64,000 nt of DNA from Chloroflexota bacterium (GTDB lineage Bacteria; Chloroflexota; Anaerolineae; Anaerolineales; Villigracilaceae), in assembly GCA_016234555.1 (NCBI GenBank), contig JACRBJ010000092.1, positions 45,557 through 109,556 on the forward strand. Reading direction: 5' to 3'. The notes beneath the pieces were generated by a model. The model searched no databases and had not been told where the DNA came from. It was given only the letters and a program-made list of their open reading frames with translations. Below are positions 25,507 to 32,648 of the stretch, in pieces; positions within the stretch are counted from its first letter, which is position 1, and every line of letters begins with the position of its first letter. Position numbers and translations under genes: made by a program.

Positions 25507-26268
25507 ATGACGACCAATACAACATACCAACCTGCTTTGAAAAAAAGCGACCGATTGAAGATATTCCTGCATGCACTTTTATTTGTGACAGGTTTTTCCC
25601 TGGTATTCATCGTCGGGTGGGGTGGATCAGCAACTCTGGTTGGACAGGTGTTTGGCACATACAAAAGATTCATTGCCCAGATCGGCGGCCTGGTTGTCAT
25701 CCTGTTCGGGTTGGCGACCTTGGAGATCATTCGCATTCCGTGGTTCTACGCGGATACACGCGCTCAATACTCAGGCGAACGCGGAACGTATGGCGGGTCT
25801 GCCCTCATGGGAATTTTCTTCGCCGCAGGCTGGAGTCCGTGCATTGGCGCAACCTTGGGCGCGATCCTGACAATGGGACTCAGCCAACAAACCGTTGGAC
25901 AGGCAATGTGGTTGTCTTCAGGGTACTCACTTGGGCTGGGTATCCCATTTCTTGCAATGGCACTTGGATTGGAACGCGCTTCGGGCTGGCTCAAGCGTAT
26001 GAGACCTTATCAAAAATATTTCAAGATTGCCAGCGGAGTGTTCATCATCACAATTGGCGTAATACTACTGACGAACACGATGAGGCTGATCTCGATCTGG
26101 GCTTTCAGGAACGGATACTACATCGAGTCCTTCGCCACTTATGCCGCCGCGCCAACTTATCTAACCGCCATGCTTGCGGGATTATTCTCCTTCCTTTCAC
26201 CCTGTGTGCTTCCGCTTGTACCCGCTTACTTGGGTTACTTGAGTGGGCATACCATGCAGAAGGCATAA
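25507..26268 (+). CDS. CcdA/DsbD-type thiol-electron carrier with permuted helix order
   Basis: A 253-residue membrane protein with six helices. CcdA moves electrons from thioredoxin across the membrane to exported thiol proteins, using one Cys in each of two pseudo-repeats. Both are present: C112 in GWSPCIGATLGAIL and C233 in SFLSPCVLPLVPAYLGYLSG. In ordinary CcdA the SPCVLPLVP helix is the first and precedes the ALLFVxGFSLVF helix. Here the protein begins with HALLFVTGFSLVF and carries the SPCVLPLVP helix at its extreme C-terminus, so the chain looks circularly permuted. It probably reduces cuproprotein or cytochrome maturation factors in this module. Confidence 0.85.
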   Translation: MTTNTTYQPALKKSDRLKIFLHALLFVTGFSLVFIVGWGGSATLVGQVFGTYKRFIAQIGGLVVILFGLATLEIIRIPWFYADTRAQYSGERGTYGGSALMGIFFAAGWSPCIGATLGAILTMGLSQQTVGQAMWLSSGYSLGLGIPFLAMALGLERASGWLKRMRPYQKYFKIASGVFIITIGVILLTNTMRLISIWAFRNGYYIESFATYAAAPTYLTAMLAGLFSFLSPCVLPLVPAYLGYLSGHTMQKA

Positions 26269-26318
26269 AGGTGGCATGGGGAGTAGGAATGAACTGGTCA
26301 CGAAATTAAGAAAAAAGA

Positions 26319-26388
26319 ATAAGCCATATTGCCTATATGATTTTAGGCAATATGGCTCTCGTTGTGGATGACTGTTTAATAGGATACT
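26319..26388 (+). promoter_or_regulatory. Motif promoter 4, upstream of the YHS gene
   Basis: Distal element ATAAGCCATATTGCCTAT (26319-26336) and proximal TTAGGCAATATGGCTCTC (26343-26360), centres 24 bp apart. Together they form a 14-bp inverted repeat (26322-26335 and 26344-26357). A GATACT -10 lies at 26383-26388, 31.5 bp from the proximal centre. Confidence 0.75.
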
Positions 26389-26413
26389 CAAATCAAACAA
26401 AAGGAGACAAGCT

Positions 26414-26587
26414 ATGGCGAATACAGTACGCGACCCCGTCTGTGGCATGGATGTTGAACCCGCCACCGCTGCTGGCAAATCCGAATACGAAGAACAGACC
26501 TATTACTTCTGCTCGCTCGGCTGTAAGAAGGCCTTCGACGAAAACCCCGAAAAGTATCTTGGCAAGGAACACGAACACAATAATTAA
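26414..26587 (+). CDS. Small YHS-domain metal-binding protein
   Basis: A 57-residue protein made of one YHS domain: DPVCGMDVEP, then YYFCSLGCKKAFDENPEKYL and a His-containing tail (KEHEHNN). The CGM Cys and the C-x3-C pair form the soft-metal site typical of copper ATPase-associated YHS modules. GGAG lies eight bases before the ATG. The same domain starts the copper ATPase encoded 430 bases downstream, so this is probably a free copper chaperone or buffer. It is the first gene under motif promoter 4. Confidence 0.88.
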   Translation: MANTVRDPVCGMDVEPATAAGKSEYEEQTYYFCSLGCKKAFDENPEKYLGKEHEHNN

Positions 26588-26605
26588 ACTTTAAAGGAGA
26601 TCGAA

Positions 26606-26863
26606 ATGTTTAAGAAACTTACATTTGCGCTGTTACTGGTTGTGTTTATTTCTCAATTCGCGGTTTCAACTGCGTTTGCAGCGGATGAGCCTGCAGGCGG
26701 TTGTGCGCCAGGTTTTACTCTGGAAATGGCAATGGAACATGACAACCATCACCACCGTCATGTAGGCACTGATGCTGACAAAAATGGTGATGGGTACATC
26801 TGCATGAAACCAGTAACACCTACTGGAAAAGTACACGTCCACATTGATAACAATCTACCATAA
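26606..26863 (+). CDS. Small exported His-rich protein with EF-hand-like loop
   Basis: An 85-residue protein with a signal peptide cleaved after AFA (about residue 25), leaving roughly 60 residues. The mature part holds a His cluster (MEHDNHHHRHVG), an EF-hand-like loop DADKNGDGYIC and a final HVHIDNN. It therefore has sites for copper or zinc and possibly calcium, plus two Cys that could form a disulfide. I do not recognise a named family; the C-terminal loop recalls excalibur-type calcium motifs. It lies 18 bases after the YHS gene with a good AAAGGAG site and is co-transcribed with it. Confidence 0.75.
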   Translation: MFKKLTFALLLVVFISQFAVSTAFAADEPAGGCAPGFTLEMAMEHDNHHHRHVGTDADKNGDGYICMKPVTPTGKVHVHIDNNLP

Positions 26864-26907
26864 AATTCAACAAGAGCATCATTGCTAAAAAACACCTCTT
26901 TTCAGCG

Positions 26908-26991
26908 AATGGCCTATATTGCTTAGGCCATTTTGCTTATATCGAAATGGGCTAAAGTTCGCTGTTGCACCTCATCAAATGGACATACACT
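26908..26991 (+). promoter_or_regulatory. Motif promoter 5, upstream of the copper ATPase gene
   Basis: The distal element TTAGGCCATTTTGCTTAT (26923-26940) overlaps a further palindrome AATGGCCTA/TAGGCCATT (26908-26932). The proximal element ATGGGCTAAAGTTCGCTG (26947-26964) is the weakest copy but sits exactly 24 bp away. The -10 box TACACT is at 26986-26991, 30.5 bp from the proximal centre. Confidence 0.65.
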
Positions 26992-27020
26992 ATTGGTATC
27001 CCTTACAAGGTAGATGAACT

Positions 27021-29657
27021 ATGACTATCCGTGACCCCATATGTGGAATGGAAATCGAACCCCAAAACGCTTTCGCAAAACGCGAACACATGGGGCGGAC
27101 GTTTTATTTTTGTTCACAATCCTGTGTGAATCAATTTGACAAGAACCCTCACGGCTATGTGATGACATCCGCGACGACAGGTTTCAACCCTGAGCGGCCT
27201 CTCACCCGCATCGAATTACCCGTGGCAGACCTTCCCCTTGTCCAACCTGCGACAAAGCTCGAAGCGGGGTTACGCGCCCTGAATGGAGTGGATCGCGTGA
27301 CCGTAAATGCGGGGGCAGGCTTGGTTCAATTGGATTACGATCCGCAAAGGATGAACCTTGTCGACGTGGCAGGCGCCATTCGTTCCGCTGGATATACCGT
27401 GGATGGCGTGCAGACGCGCATCGGCATCGAGAATCTGCGCTGCGCCTCCTGCGTGAAATTCATCGAAGATGAGTTGAAATCCACACGGGGTGTTTTGAAC
27501 GCTGCAGTCAACCTCGCCACACAGGAAGCCACCGTGGATTACCTGCCGCAAAATACGACGCTGGCAGATTTGAATAATGCCATTGAAACCTGGGGCTACA
27601 AACCCAGACCCGCAACCAGCGACACTCCCGTGGATAAACAGGAGGAAGCGCACGCACAGGAATATCGCAAGTTGATGAACAAGTTTTGGTTCGCGGCTGT
27701 GACTTCCGTAATCGTAATGATCACTGCGTACTACCAGTTCGTTCCTTTCCTGCGTAATTTGAGCATGGACTCCTTGCGGGTGCTGTGGGGCTTCACCGCT
27801 TTACTGACCTTGCCTGTTATGGCTTGGTCGGGCAGTGATTTCTTCATAGGCGCGTGGTTGGCATTCAAACATCGTTCGGCGAATATGAACACGCTAATTG
27901 CGCTTGGCACAGGTGCGGCATGGCTGTACTCTACTTCCGCAATCACATTTCCATCTGTATTCCCAGAAGGAACATCCGAACCGTTTTATGACGTGGTCGC
28001 GGTTGTCATTGCGCTGGTTGTTTTGGGACAGGCGCTTGAGCTGCGCGCCAAGGGACAATCCAGTTCCGCGATCAAAAAGTTGTTGGGTTTGCAAGCCAAA
28101 ACCGCGCGAGTCATTCGCGATGGCAGGGAAATGGATTTGCCAATTGAAGAAGTGTTGGTCGGCGATGTGATCCAGGTTCGCCCTGGCGAGAAAGTGCCAG
28201 TGGATGGGATCATCGTCGAAGGCAGTTCCGCTGTCGATGAGTCCATGCTGACGGGTGAGTCGCTGCCCGCTTCCAAAAAAATGGGGGATGAAGTCATCGG
28301 CGCGACGATCAACAAGACAGGCGCGTTCAAATTCCGTACCACGAAAATCGGCAAGGATACCGCGCTCGCACAGATCGTCAAGATGGTGCAGGACGCGCAA
28401 AATTCCAAAGCGCCAATTGCTCGCCTTGCCGACGTCATCTCTGGTTATTTTGTTCCGATTGTGATGATCCTGGCTGTGTGGACTTTTGTCATCTGGTTCG
28501 TGATTGGACCGCAGCCGCAAATCGTTTATGCGCTGGTCACAAGTGTGACCGTGCTGATCATCGCCTGTCCATGTGCGTTGGGACTTGCCACGCCGATGAG
28601 CCTGATGGTTGGCATTGGTAAAGGCGCAGAGCATGGGATTTTGATCCGCTCGGGTGAAGCCTTGCAAACCGCGCGTGGAATTCAAATCGTGGTGTTGGAT
28701 AAGACTGGCACGATTACAAAAGGCAAACCTGAACTGACCGATGTGGTGATTAGTGAGCAGTCATCGGTTGACAGTGACCAGTTATTGAGGTTGGCGGCTT
28801 CTGTTGAGAAAGTCAGCGAACATCCGCTGGCGCAGGCAATTGTTGAGGGCGCACAGGCGCATCAATTGGAATTCGTAGAAGTAAAAGATTTTGAAGCCAT
28901 TCCAGGTCACGGCGTTTCCGCTAAGGTTGAGAAACGCAGTATTTTGATCGGCAATCTCAAATTGATGAACCGTGAGAAGATCGCGCTCGGTTCACTCGAA
29001 GAAAAATCAAAATCCCTCGCCGACGATGGCAAGACGCCGATGTTCATTGCGCTCGATGGCAAGGCCGCAGGTATTATCGCGGTGGCAGATACAGTTAAAG
29101 AAGATTCTGCCGAAGCGATCAAAGCCTTGCAGGGAATGGACATCGAAGTGGTGATGATCACGGGCGACAACCGTCGCACCGCAGAAGCGATTGCACGCAG
29201 GGTTGGCATCACACGTGTATTGGCTGAAGTCCTTCCTGAAGATAAGGCAAATAATGTTCACCAGCTTCAAGCCGAAGGTAAAAAGGTCGCAATGGTTGGC
29301 GATGGCATCAATGATGCCCCTGCACTCGCGCAGGCAGATGTCGGTCTTGCCATTGGCACAGGTACGGATGTTGCCATTGAAGCATCGGATGTCACGCTCA
29401 TTAAAGGCAGCCTCAAAGGTGTGGTCGCGGCGATTGAAGTCAGCCGCGCCACAATGACCAATATTTACCAAAACCTGGTTGGCGCATTTTTCTACAATGT
29501 GCTGGGGATTCCTATCGCAATGGGTTTGCTTTTCCCTTTCTTCGGCTTGCTGCTCAGTCCAATGATTGCAGGCGCGGCGATGGCGTTCTCCTCCGTCACG
29601 GTTGTTGGGAATGCCAATCGTCTGCGGGGCTTCAAGCCCAAGTTCAGCGTGAAATAG
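27021..29657 (+). CDS. copA: Copper-translocating P1B-type ATPase with YHS and two HMA domains
   Basis: An 878-residue ATP-driven Cu(I) transporter. Order: YHS domain (DPICGMEIEP and FYFCSQSCVNQF); a first HMA-like ferredoxin fold (about residues 58-130) that lacks the CxxC; a second HMA with CASC; membrane helices; actuator with TGES; the ion-binding C516-P-C518 in helix 6; phosphorylation D560-KTGT; SEHPLAQAI; and the hinge GDGINDAPAL. The substrate is Cu(I), going outward or, as in FixI/CcoI, to oxidase assembly. The degenerate first HMA is notable. Controlled by motif promoter 5 and followed by a cupredoxin gene nine bases later. Confidence 0.95.
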   Translation: MTIRDPICGMEIEPQNAFAKREHMGRTFYFCSQSCVNQFDKNPHGYVMTSATTGFNPERPLTRIELPVADLPLVQPATKLEAGLRALNGVDRVTVNAGAGLVQLDYDPQRMNLVDVAGAIRSAGYTVDGVQTRIGIENLRCASCVKFIEDELKSTRGVLNAAVNLATQEATVDYLPQNTTLADLNNAIETWGYKPRPATSDTPVDKQEEAHAQEYRKLMNKFWFAAVTSVIVMITAYYQFVPFLRNLSMDSLRVLWGFTALLTLPVMAWSGSDFFIGAWLAFKHRSANMNTLIALGTGAAWLYSTSAITFPSVFPEGTSEPFYDVVAVVIALVVLGQALELRAKGQSSSAIKKLLGLQAKTARVIRDGREMDLPIEEVLVGDVIQVRPGEKVPVDGIIVEGSSAVDESMLTGESLPASKKMGDEVIGATINKTGAFKFRTTKIGKDTALAQIVKMVQDAQNSKAPIARLADVISGYFVPIVMILAVWTFVIWFVIGPQPQIVYALVTSVTVLIIACPCALGLATPMSLMVGIGKGAEHGILIRSGEALQTARGIQIVVLDKTGTITKGKPELTDVVISEQSSVDSDQLLRLAASVEKVSEHPLAQAIVEGAQAHQLEFVEVKDFEAIPGHGVSAKVEKRSILIGNLKLMNREKIALGSLEEKSKSLADDGKTPMFIALDGKAAGIIAVADTVKEDSAEAIKALQGMDIEVVMITGDNRRTAEAIARRVGITRVLAEVLPEDKANNVHQLQAEGKKVAMVGDGINDAPALAQADVGLAIGTGTDVAIEASDVTLIKGSLKGVVAAIEVSRATMTNIYQNLVGAFFYNVLGIPIAMGLLFPFFGLLLSPMIAGAAMAFSSVTVVGNANRLRGFKPKFSVK

Positions 29658-29666
29658 GAGTAAAAA

Positions 29667-30044
29667 ATGAATACACCACAAATCTTTGTGATCCTCTCTG
29701 GTATCGTATTGACAATTCTCATCGCCTGGTATTTCTGGTTCGCGCCCAAAGCGCAGACTCGCGTTGCTTTATCCGCGTCGGGTGCACAGGAGGTGGCAAT
29801 CACTGTGAAAGGCGGCTACACACCTGATGTGATCGTCGTGCAAAAAGGACGACCCGTGCGATTGACGTTTACTCGACAGGAAAGTTCGGCATGTTCCGAA
29901 AAAGTATTGTTTCCCGATTTCAATCAAAACGCATTACTGCCCGAAGGCGAACAGGTTACATTGGAATTCACGCCTGAGAAAGCGGGTGAATATGAGTTCC
30001 AATGTCAGATGGGAATGTTGCGCGGCAAGTTGATCGTTGAATAA
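29667..30044 (+). CDS. Membrane-anchored cupredoxin-like protein
   Basis: A 125-residue protein with an uncleaved N-terminal helix (about residues 5-24) and one cupredoxin domain: ITVKGGYTPDVIVVQKGRPVRLTFTR, then EYEFQCQMGMLRGKLIVE, where a Cys followed by Met residues stands at the type 1 ligand loop. A usual His after the Cys is not seen, so it may bind Cu(I) rather than form a classical blue site. It resembles the plastocyanin-like partners encoded beside copper ATPases. Nine bases separate it from the ATPase gene, so they are co-translated or nearly so. Confidence 0.85.
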   Translation: MNTPQIFVILSGIVLTILIAWYFWFAPKAQTRVALSASGAQEVAITVKGGYTPDVIVVQKGRPVRLTFTRQESSACSEKVLFPDFNQNALLPEGEQVTLEFTPEKAGEYEFQCQMGMLRGKLIVE

Positions 30045-30065
30045 ATATTACATGGAGTGTGTGAA

Positions 30066-30263
30066 ATGAAACATGAAAGAATCCATATGCCAAACCTTTC
30101 CTACATCGCGGCTTTTGTCATCGGCTTCATTTTATTTGCTTCGATTTGGAAAGTGTGGTTTGGTTCAACCTCCAGCATTGTAGTCCTCGCGGGGATGGCA
30201 GGTGTGACAGTTGTGGTGACAGTGTTTTGGCTTTGCAATGAAATCCAACATCGTAGCAAGTAG
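30066..30263 (+). CDS. Small two-helix membrane protein
   Basis: A 65-residue protein with a basic N-terminus (MKHERIHMPN) and two membrane helices (YIAAFVIGFILFASIW and SIVVLAGMAGVTVVVTVFWL). No family recognised. In size and position after the ATPase and cupredoxin it could correspond to a FixS/CcoS-like accessory subunit, but there is no sequence motif to prove that. A GGAG-type site lies before the chosen ATG. Confidence 0.6.
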   Translation: MKHERIHMPNLSYIAAFVIGFILFASIWKVWFGSTSSIVVLAGMAGVTVVVTVFWLCNEIQHRSK

Positions 30264-30274
30264 AGAAAATAATA

Positions 30275-30472
30275 TTGGAGCAAAATCAAACACCTCTTCC
30301 TCCAGTGCCAGAATTCAAAACTGCCTGCGGCGGGATAATAATGGATACATCCAAATATCCAAGTGCAGACTATCATGGCGAACGGATTTATTTCTGTACC
30401 CAAGCTTGTCTTGGTGTATTTCTTTTGGATCCTGATCCATTCATGACGGGCGAAGTGGAACACCCTGTTTAA
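30275..30472 (+). CDS. YHS-like small metal-binding protein
   Basis: A 65-residue protein starting at TTG. After a Pro-rich head it contains TACGGIIMDTSKYPSADYHG and ERIYFCTQACLGVF, with the spacing of a YHS domain (first Cys, Y-H-G, then C-x3-C) and the usual DPDPFM after it. Probably a second free copper-binding YHS protein. It lies 11 bases after the two-helix protein gene and before motif promoter 6, so it is likely the last gene of the ATPase operon. The TTG start is the weakest part of this call. Confidence 0.72.
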   Translation: MEQNQTPLPPVPEFKTACGGIIMDTSKYPSADYHGERIYFCTQACLGVFLLDPDPFMTGEVEHPV

Positions 30473-30507
30473 GAAGATGAGCGTCAAAGCCGTCAATGAT
30501 ATTTATC

Positions 30508-30575
30508 ATAAGCCATTTGGCGTATTAATTCCCCGCCATCCTGCGCTGGAGGCAATCAAATTGTCAGACTACTAT
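30508..30575 (+). promoter_or_regulatory. Motif promoter 6, upstream of the PCYCGC gene
   Basis: Distal element ATAAGCCATTTGGCGTAT (30508-30525), proximal CCCCGCCATCCTGCGCTG (30531-30548), centres 23 bp apart. The -10 box TACTAT is at 30570-30575, 30.5 bp from the proximal centre. Confidence 0.7.
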
Positions 30576-30602
30576 TGGGCCATCCGATCACGGAGGTTCA
30601 AT

Positions 30603-31049
30603 ATGATTTCAAAAACACGTAAACTTTTTCTTCTTTCCGTCATAGCAGTTTTATTGACCACTGCTATTTCCGCCTGCACCACCTCAACATCAAGTGAAGT
30701 CCATCTGGTCATGACGGCGCTCGATCAAATGCCCGCCGAAGTCCAGTCCGCGCCCGTAGCTGTGCAGGAAGCCTATCAATTCAACACAGCAAACCCCGAC
30801 ATCATGCAAGATATTCCCTGCTATTGCGGATGCGGCAATATTGGACACATCTCCAATTACGATTGCTACGTCTCGGAAGTGGATGCCAGCGGGAAGATTA
30901 CCTTCGACAATCATGCCCTTGGTTGTTCCATCTGCGTGGATATTACCCAGGATGTTATGCGGATGTTGCGGGACGGGAAAAGTCCGCAGGATGCCAGGGC
31001 ATATATTGATACGACTTATTCGAAGTATGGGACTTCGAACATCCCATGA
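30603..31049 (+). CDS. PCYCGC-motif lipoprotein
   Basis: A 148-residue exported lipoprotein (ISAC lipobox). The family motif appears as IPCYCGCGNIGHISNYDCYV, followed by a second Cys region, ALGCSICVDITQDVM, giving six Cys for metal or disulfide chemistry. Its function is not established; its place among copper and thiol-redox genes suggests a metal or disulfide exchange role. CGGAGG at 30591-30596 sets the start; the earlier open frame covers the promoter and is not used. Its stop overlaps the cytochrome gene start (ATGA). Confidence 0.87.
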   Translation: MISKTRKLFLLSVIAVLLTTAISACTTSTSSEVHLVMTALDQMPAEVQSAPVAVQEAYQFNTANPDIMQDIPCYCGCGNIGHISNYDCYVSEVDASGKITFDNHALGCSICVDITQDVMRMLRDGKSPQDARAYIDTTYSKYGTSNIP

Positions 31050-32035
31050 GAACACGCCGCTTCTTCATCTTGACCTTAGTCTGTGTCTCCATAATTGGCT
31101 TGATCGCAGCTGTAAGTTTTTTTCGCCGGCCTATCACCATCCATGCGCGAATCGCTGAAGATGGCGGATTCGCACCTGACAATGTCAAAGCGCGTGTTGG
31201 AGAACCGCTTCATCTCCGTTTGATTTCAGACGATGTGGAACATACATTTGCGCTTGGACAAAGCGACTTGCAACCTGTAATCCTTGAGCCAGGTAAACCC
31301 GTGAATATCACCCTCAATTTCGATAAACCAGGTACATACACATTCTATACGACTACACCTTCCAGTCTGAATTTTTGGCGTATGCGTGGCGTGATCGAAG
31401 TTGTTGGAGATGGTGAGCCTCAAGCCGCCGAACCCCCGCTTTACGTTCGCCTTGGCTTGAACTTGGATGAGAAACACGAAGAGGAAGAGAGGGAACATAT
31501 TGAGCTGACGCGTCAGCCATCGGCGATAAAAGGTGAATCGTTTGTAGATCAAATTCCAGCTATATACATTACGCATGATTACTACGTCGCGCATTCTCCA
31601 ATGGAGATATTCGGAGAACTGCGCGCCGAGTCCGCGTTGCAGTCATTGAACGAAGAGGAACTTTGGGATGCGGTTGCTTATATTTGGCGGCAAAATATAT
31701 CGTCAACGGCATTGGCTGAGGGAAAACGTCTTTATCTAATCAACTGCGCGGCATGTCACGGCGAAAATGGCGCGGGTGATGGTCAATTCGCCGATGAGAT
31801 GAAAGCCATTGCAGAACAAAATAAAGATGAACATGGGATTCAGACTCCAACCGATTATGCAAATGCGGAACATCTGCTCGAAGCGAAACCCGCGGTATTA
31901 CAAGGGCTTATCCTGCGCGGCGGAATGGGAACAGGCATGCCCATGTGGGGAACGATCTTCACCGATGAACAAACCTGGAACCTGGTCGCATTTCTCTACT
32001 CATTTCAATTTGAATATCAAGGAGTAAATCAATGA
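31046..32035 (+). CDS. Cupredoxin-cytochrome c fusion
   Basis: A 329-residue membrane-anchored protein. An N-terminal helix is followed by a cupredoxin-like domain (about residues 35-115: GGFAPDNVKARVGEPLHL and GTYTFYTTTP), then a linker, then a cytochrome c domain with heme site C234-A-A-C237-H238 and a probable Met ligand in GMGTGMPMWG. It probably passes electrons between an extracytoplasmic copper protein and an acceptor, like the cytochrome subunits of alternative oxidases or nitrous oxide reductase partners. It overlaps both neighbours by four bases, so the PCYCGC protein, this cytochrome and the selenoprotein should be made together. Confidence 0.87.
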   Translation: MRTRRFFILTLVCVSIIGLIAAVSFFRRPITIHARIAEDGGFAPDNVKARVGEPLHLRLISDDVEHTFALGQSDLQPVILEPGKPVNITLNFDKPGTYTFYTTTPSSLNFWRMRGVIEVVGDGEPQAAEPPLYVRLGLNLDEKHEEEEREHIELTRQPSAIKGESFVDQIPAIYITHDYYVAHSPMEIFGELRAESALQSLNEEELWDAVAYIWRQNISSTALAEGKRLYLINCAACHGENGAGDGQFADEMKAIAEQNKDEHGIQTPTDYANAEHLLEAKPAVLQGLILRGGMGTGMPMWGTIFTDEQTWNLVAFLYSFQFEYQGVNQ

Positions 32036-32493
32036 GTAAAAAACAGAAGAAACAGAAACAAAACAATAAACTCTTTCTCCCGCTTATCATATTGGGAGGA
32101 GTCCTGCTGATTGCCGCCGCATTCTACTTTGCCAATCAAGGCGAAAATGGCGGTGGAACGCCATCCATCGCAGTGGATCAACAAAAGATCGATTATGGCG
32201 ACGTGAAATTTAACGTGGAAAAAACCTTTGCAATCAAAGTGACGAATACAGGCGATGGCACCCTGCGGTTCAAGGAAGAGCCGTATATCGAAGTACTGGA
32301 GGGGTGCTGACCTCCTCAACTTACCATCGGTTCGATGGTACTCAAGCCTGGCGAAAGCACGGTCATTAAATCCAGTGTCTTCATGATGCACGAAGGCATG
32401 GATGGTCCGCATAACTTTGGGGTCCATCTCAAAACGAATGACCCTGCAAATCCTGATCTGGTTGTGAATGTATTGTCAAACTGGATCCCATAA
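32032..32493 (+). CDS. Probable selenoprotein, DUF1573-like membrane-anchored domain
   Basis: A 153-codon frame with an in-frame TGA at codon 93 (32308-32310) and a TAA at 32491-32493. The N-terminus is basic with one helix (LFLPLIILGGVLLIAAAFYF). An immunoglobulin-like strand set follows (KIDYGDVKFNVEKTFAIKV), then EGC-TGA-PPQLTIGS and a fully open second half containing MMHEGMDGPHNFGVHLKTND. From memory, related Chloroflexota proteins read GCCPP here, so the TGA replaces a Cys, as expected for selenocysteine. A SECIS-like hairpin starts 11 bases after the TGA. Alternatives are a nonsense mutation or a sequencing error. Both parts keep their frame and the gene overlaps the cytochrome gene (ATGA). 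Confidence 0.7.
32322..32340 (+). promoter_or_regulatory. SECIS-like hairpin after the in-frame UGA
   Basis: TACCATCG (32322-32329) pairs perfectly with CGATGGTA (32333-32340), leaving loop GTT, or GGTTC if the closing pair opens. Eleven bases separate it from the UGA, the same as in E. coli fdhF by my recollection. The G-rich apical loop fits the SelB-binding pattern, although no bulged U is evident. Confidence 0.6.
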
Positions 32494-32512
32494 AAACTGG
32501 AGGCTTACATAC

Positions 32513-32620
32513 GTGCTTGCAAGTTTTCTTTTATCTCTGCGGGAGGGACTGGAGGCTGCCCTCATTATTGGAATCGTGTTGGGTATCTTGCTTAAAATAA
32601 AGCGCGCGAACCTCAAACAA
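32513..32620 (+). pseudogene. FTR1/EfeU-type iron permease, truncated after its first helix
   Basis: A GTG start after GGAGGC opens LASFLLSLREGLEAALIIGI, the first helix of FTR1 iron permeases with the REGLEA iron-binding motif, then VLGILLKIKRANLKQ. The similarity ends near 32620, where a hairpin terminator and an attachment-site-like sequence begin; the frame then stops at 32692 with unrelated residues. An intact FTR1 has seven helices and about 270 residues or more. The rest is not in this window. It follows the selenoprotein gene by 19 bases, so it once belonged to that operon. Confidence 0.8.
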
Positions 32621-32622
32621 AA

Positions 32623-32648
32623 ACATCCCATTAAGGGATGTCTTTTTC
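32623..32648. terminator. Bidirectional intrinsic terminator
   Basis: ACATCCC-ATTAA-GGGATGT with a T-run on the plus side (CTTTTTCT) and an A-run on the left that gives TTTTTGTTT on the minus strand. It can serve both the FTR1 remnant and the tRNA whose 3' end seems to lie at 32649. Confidence 0.85.

Noticed and set aside
32308..32310. Simple nonsense mutation making the gene at 32032 a pseudogene
   Set aside because: Not excluded, but ranked second: the frame downstream is intact, the position is expected to be Cys, and a well-placed hairpin follows.
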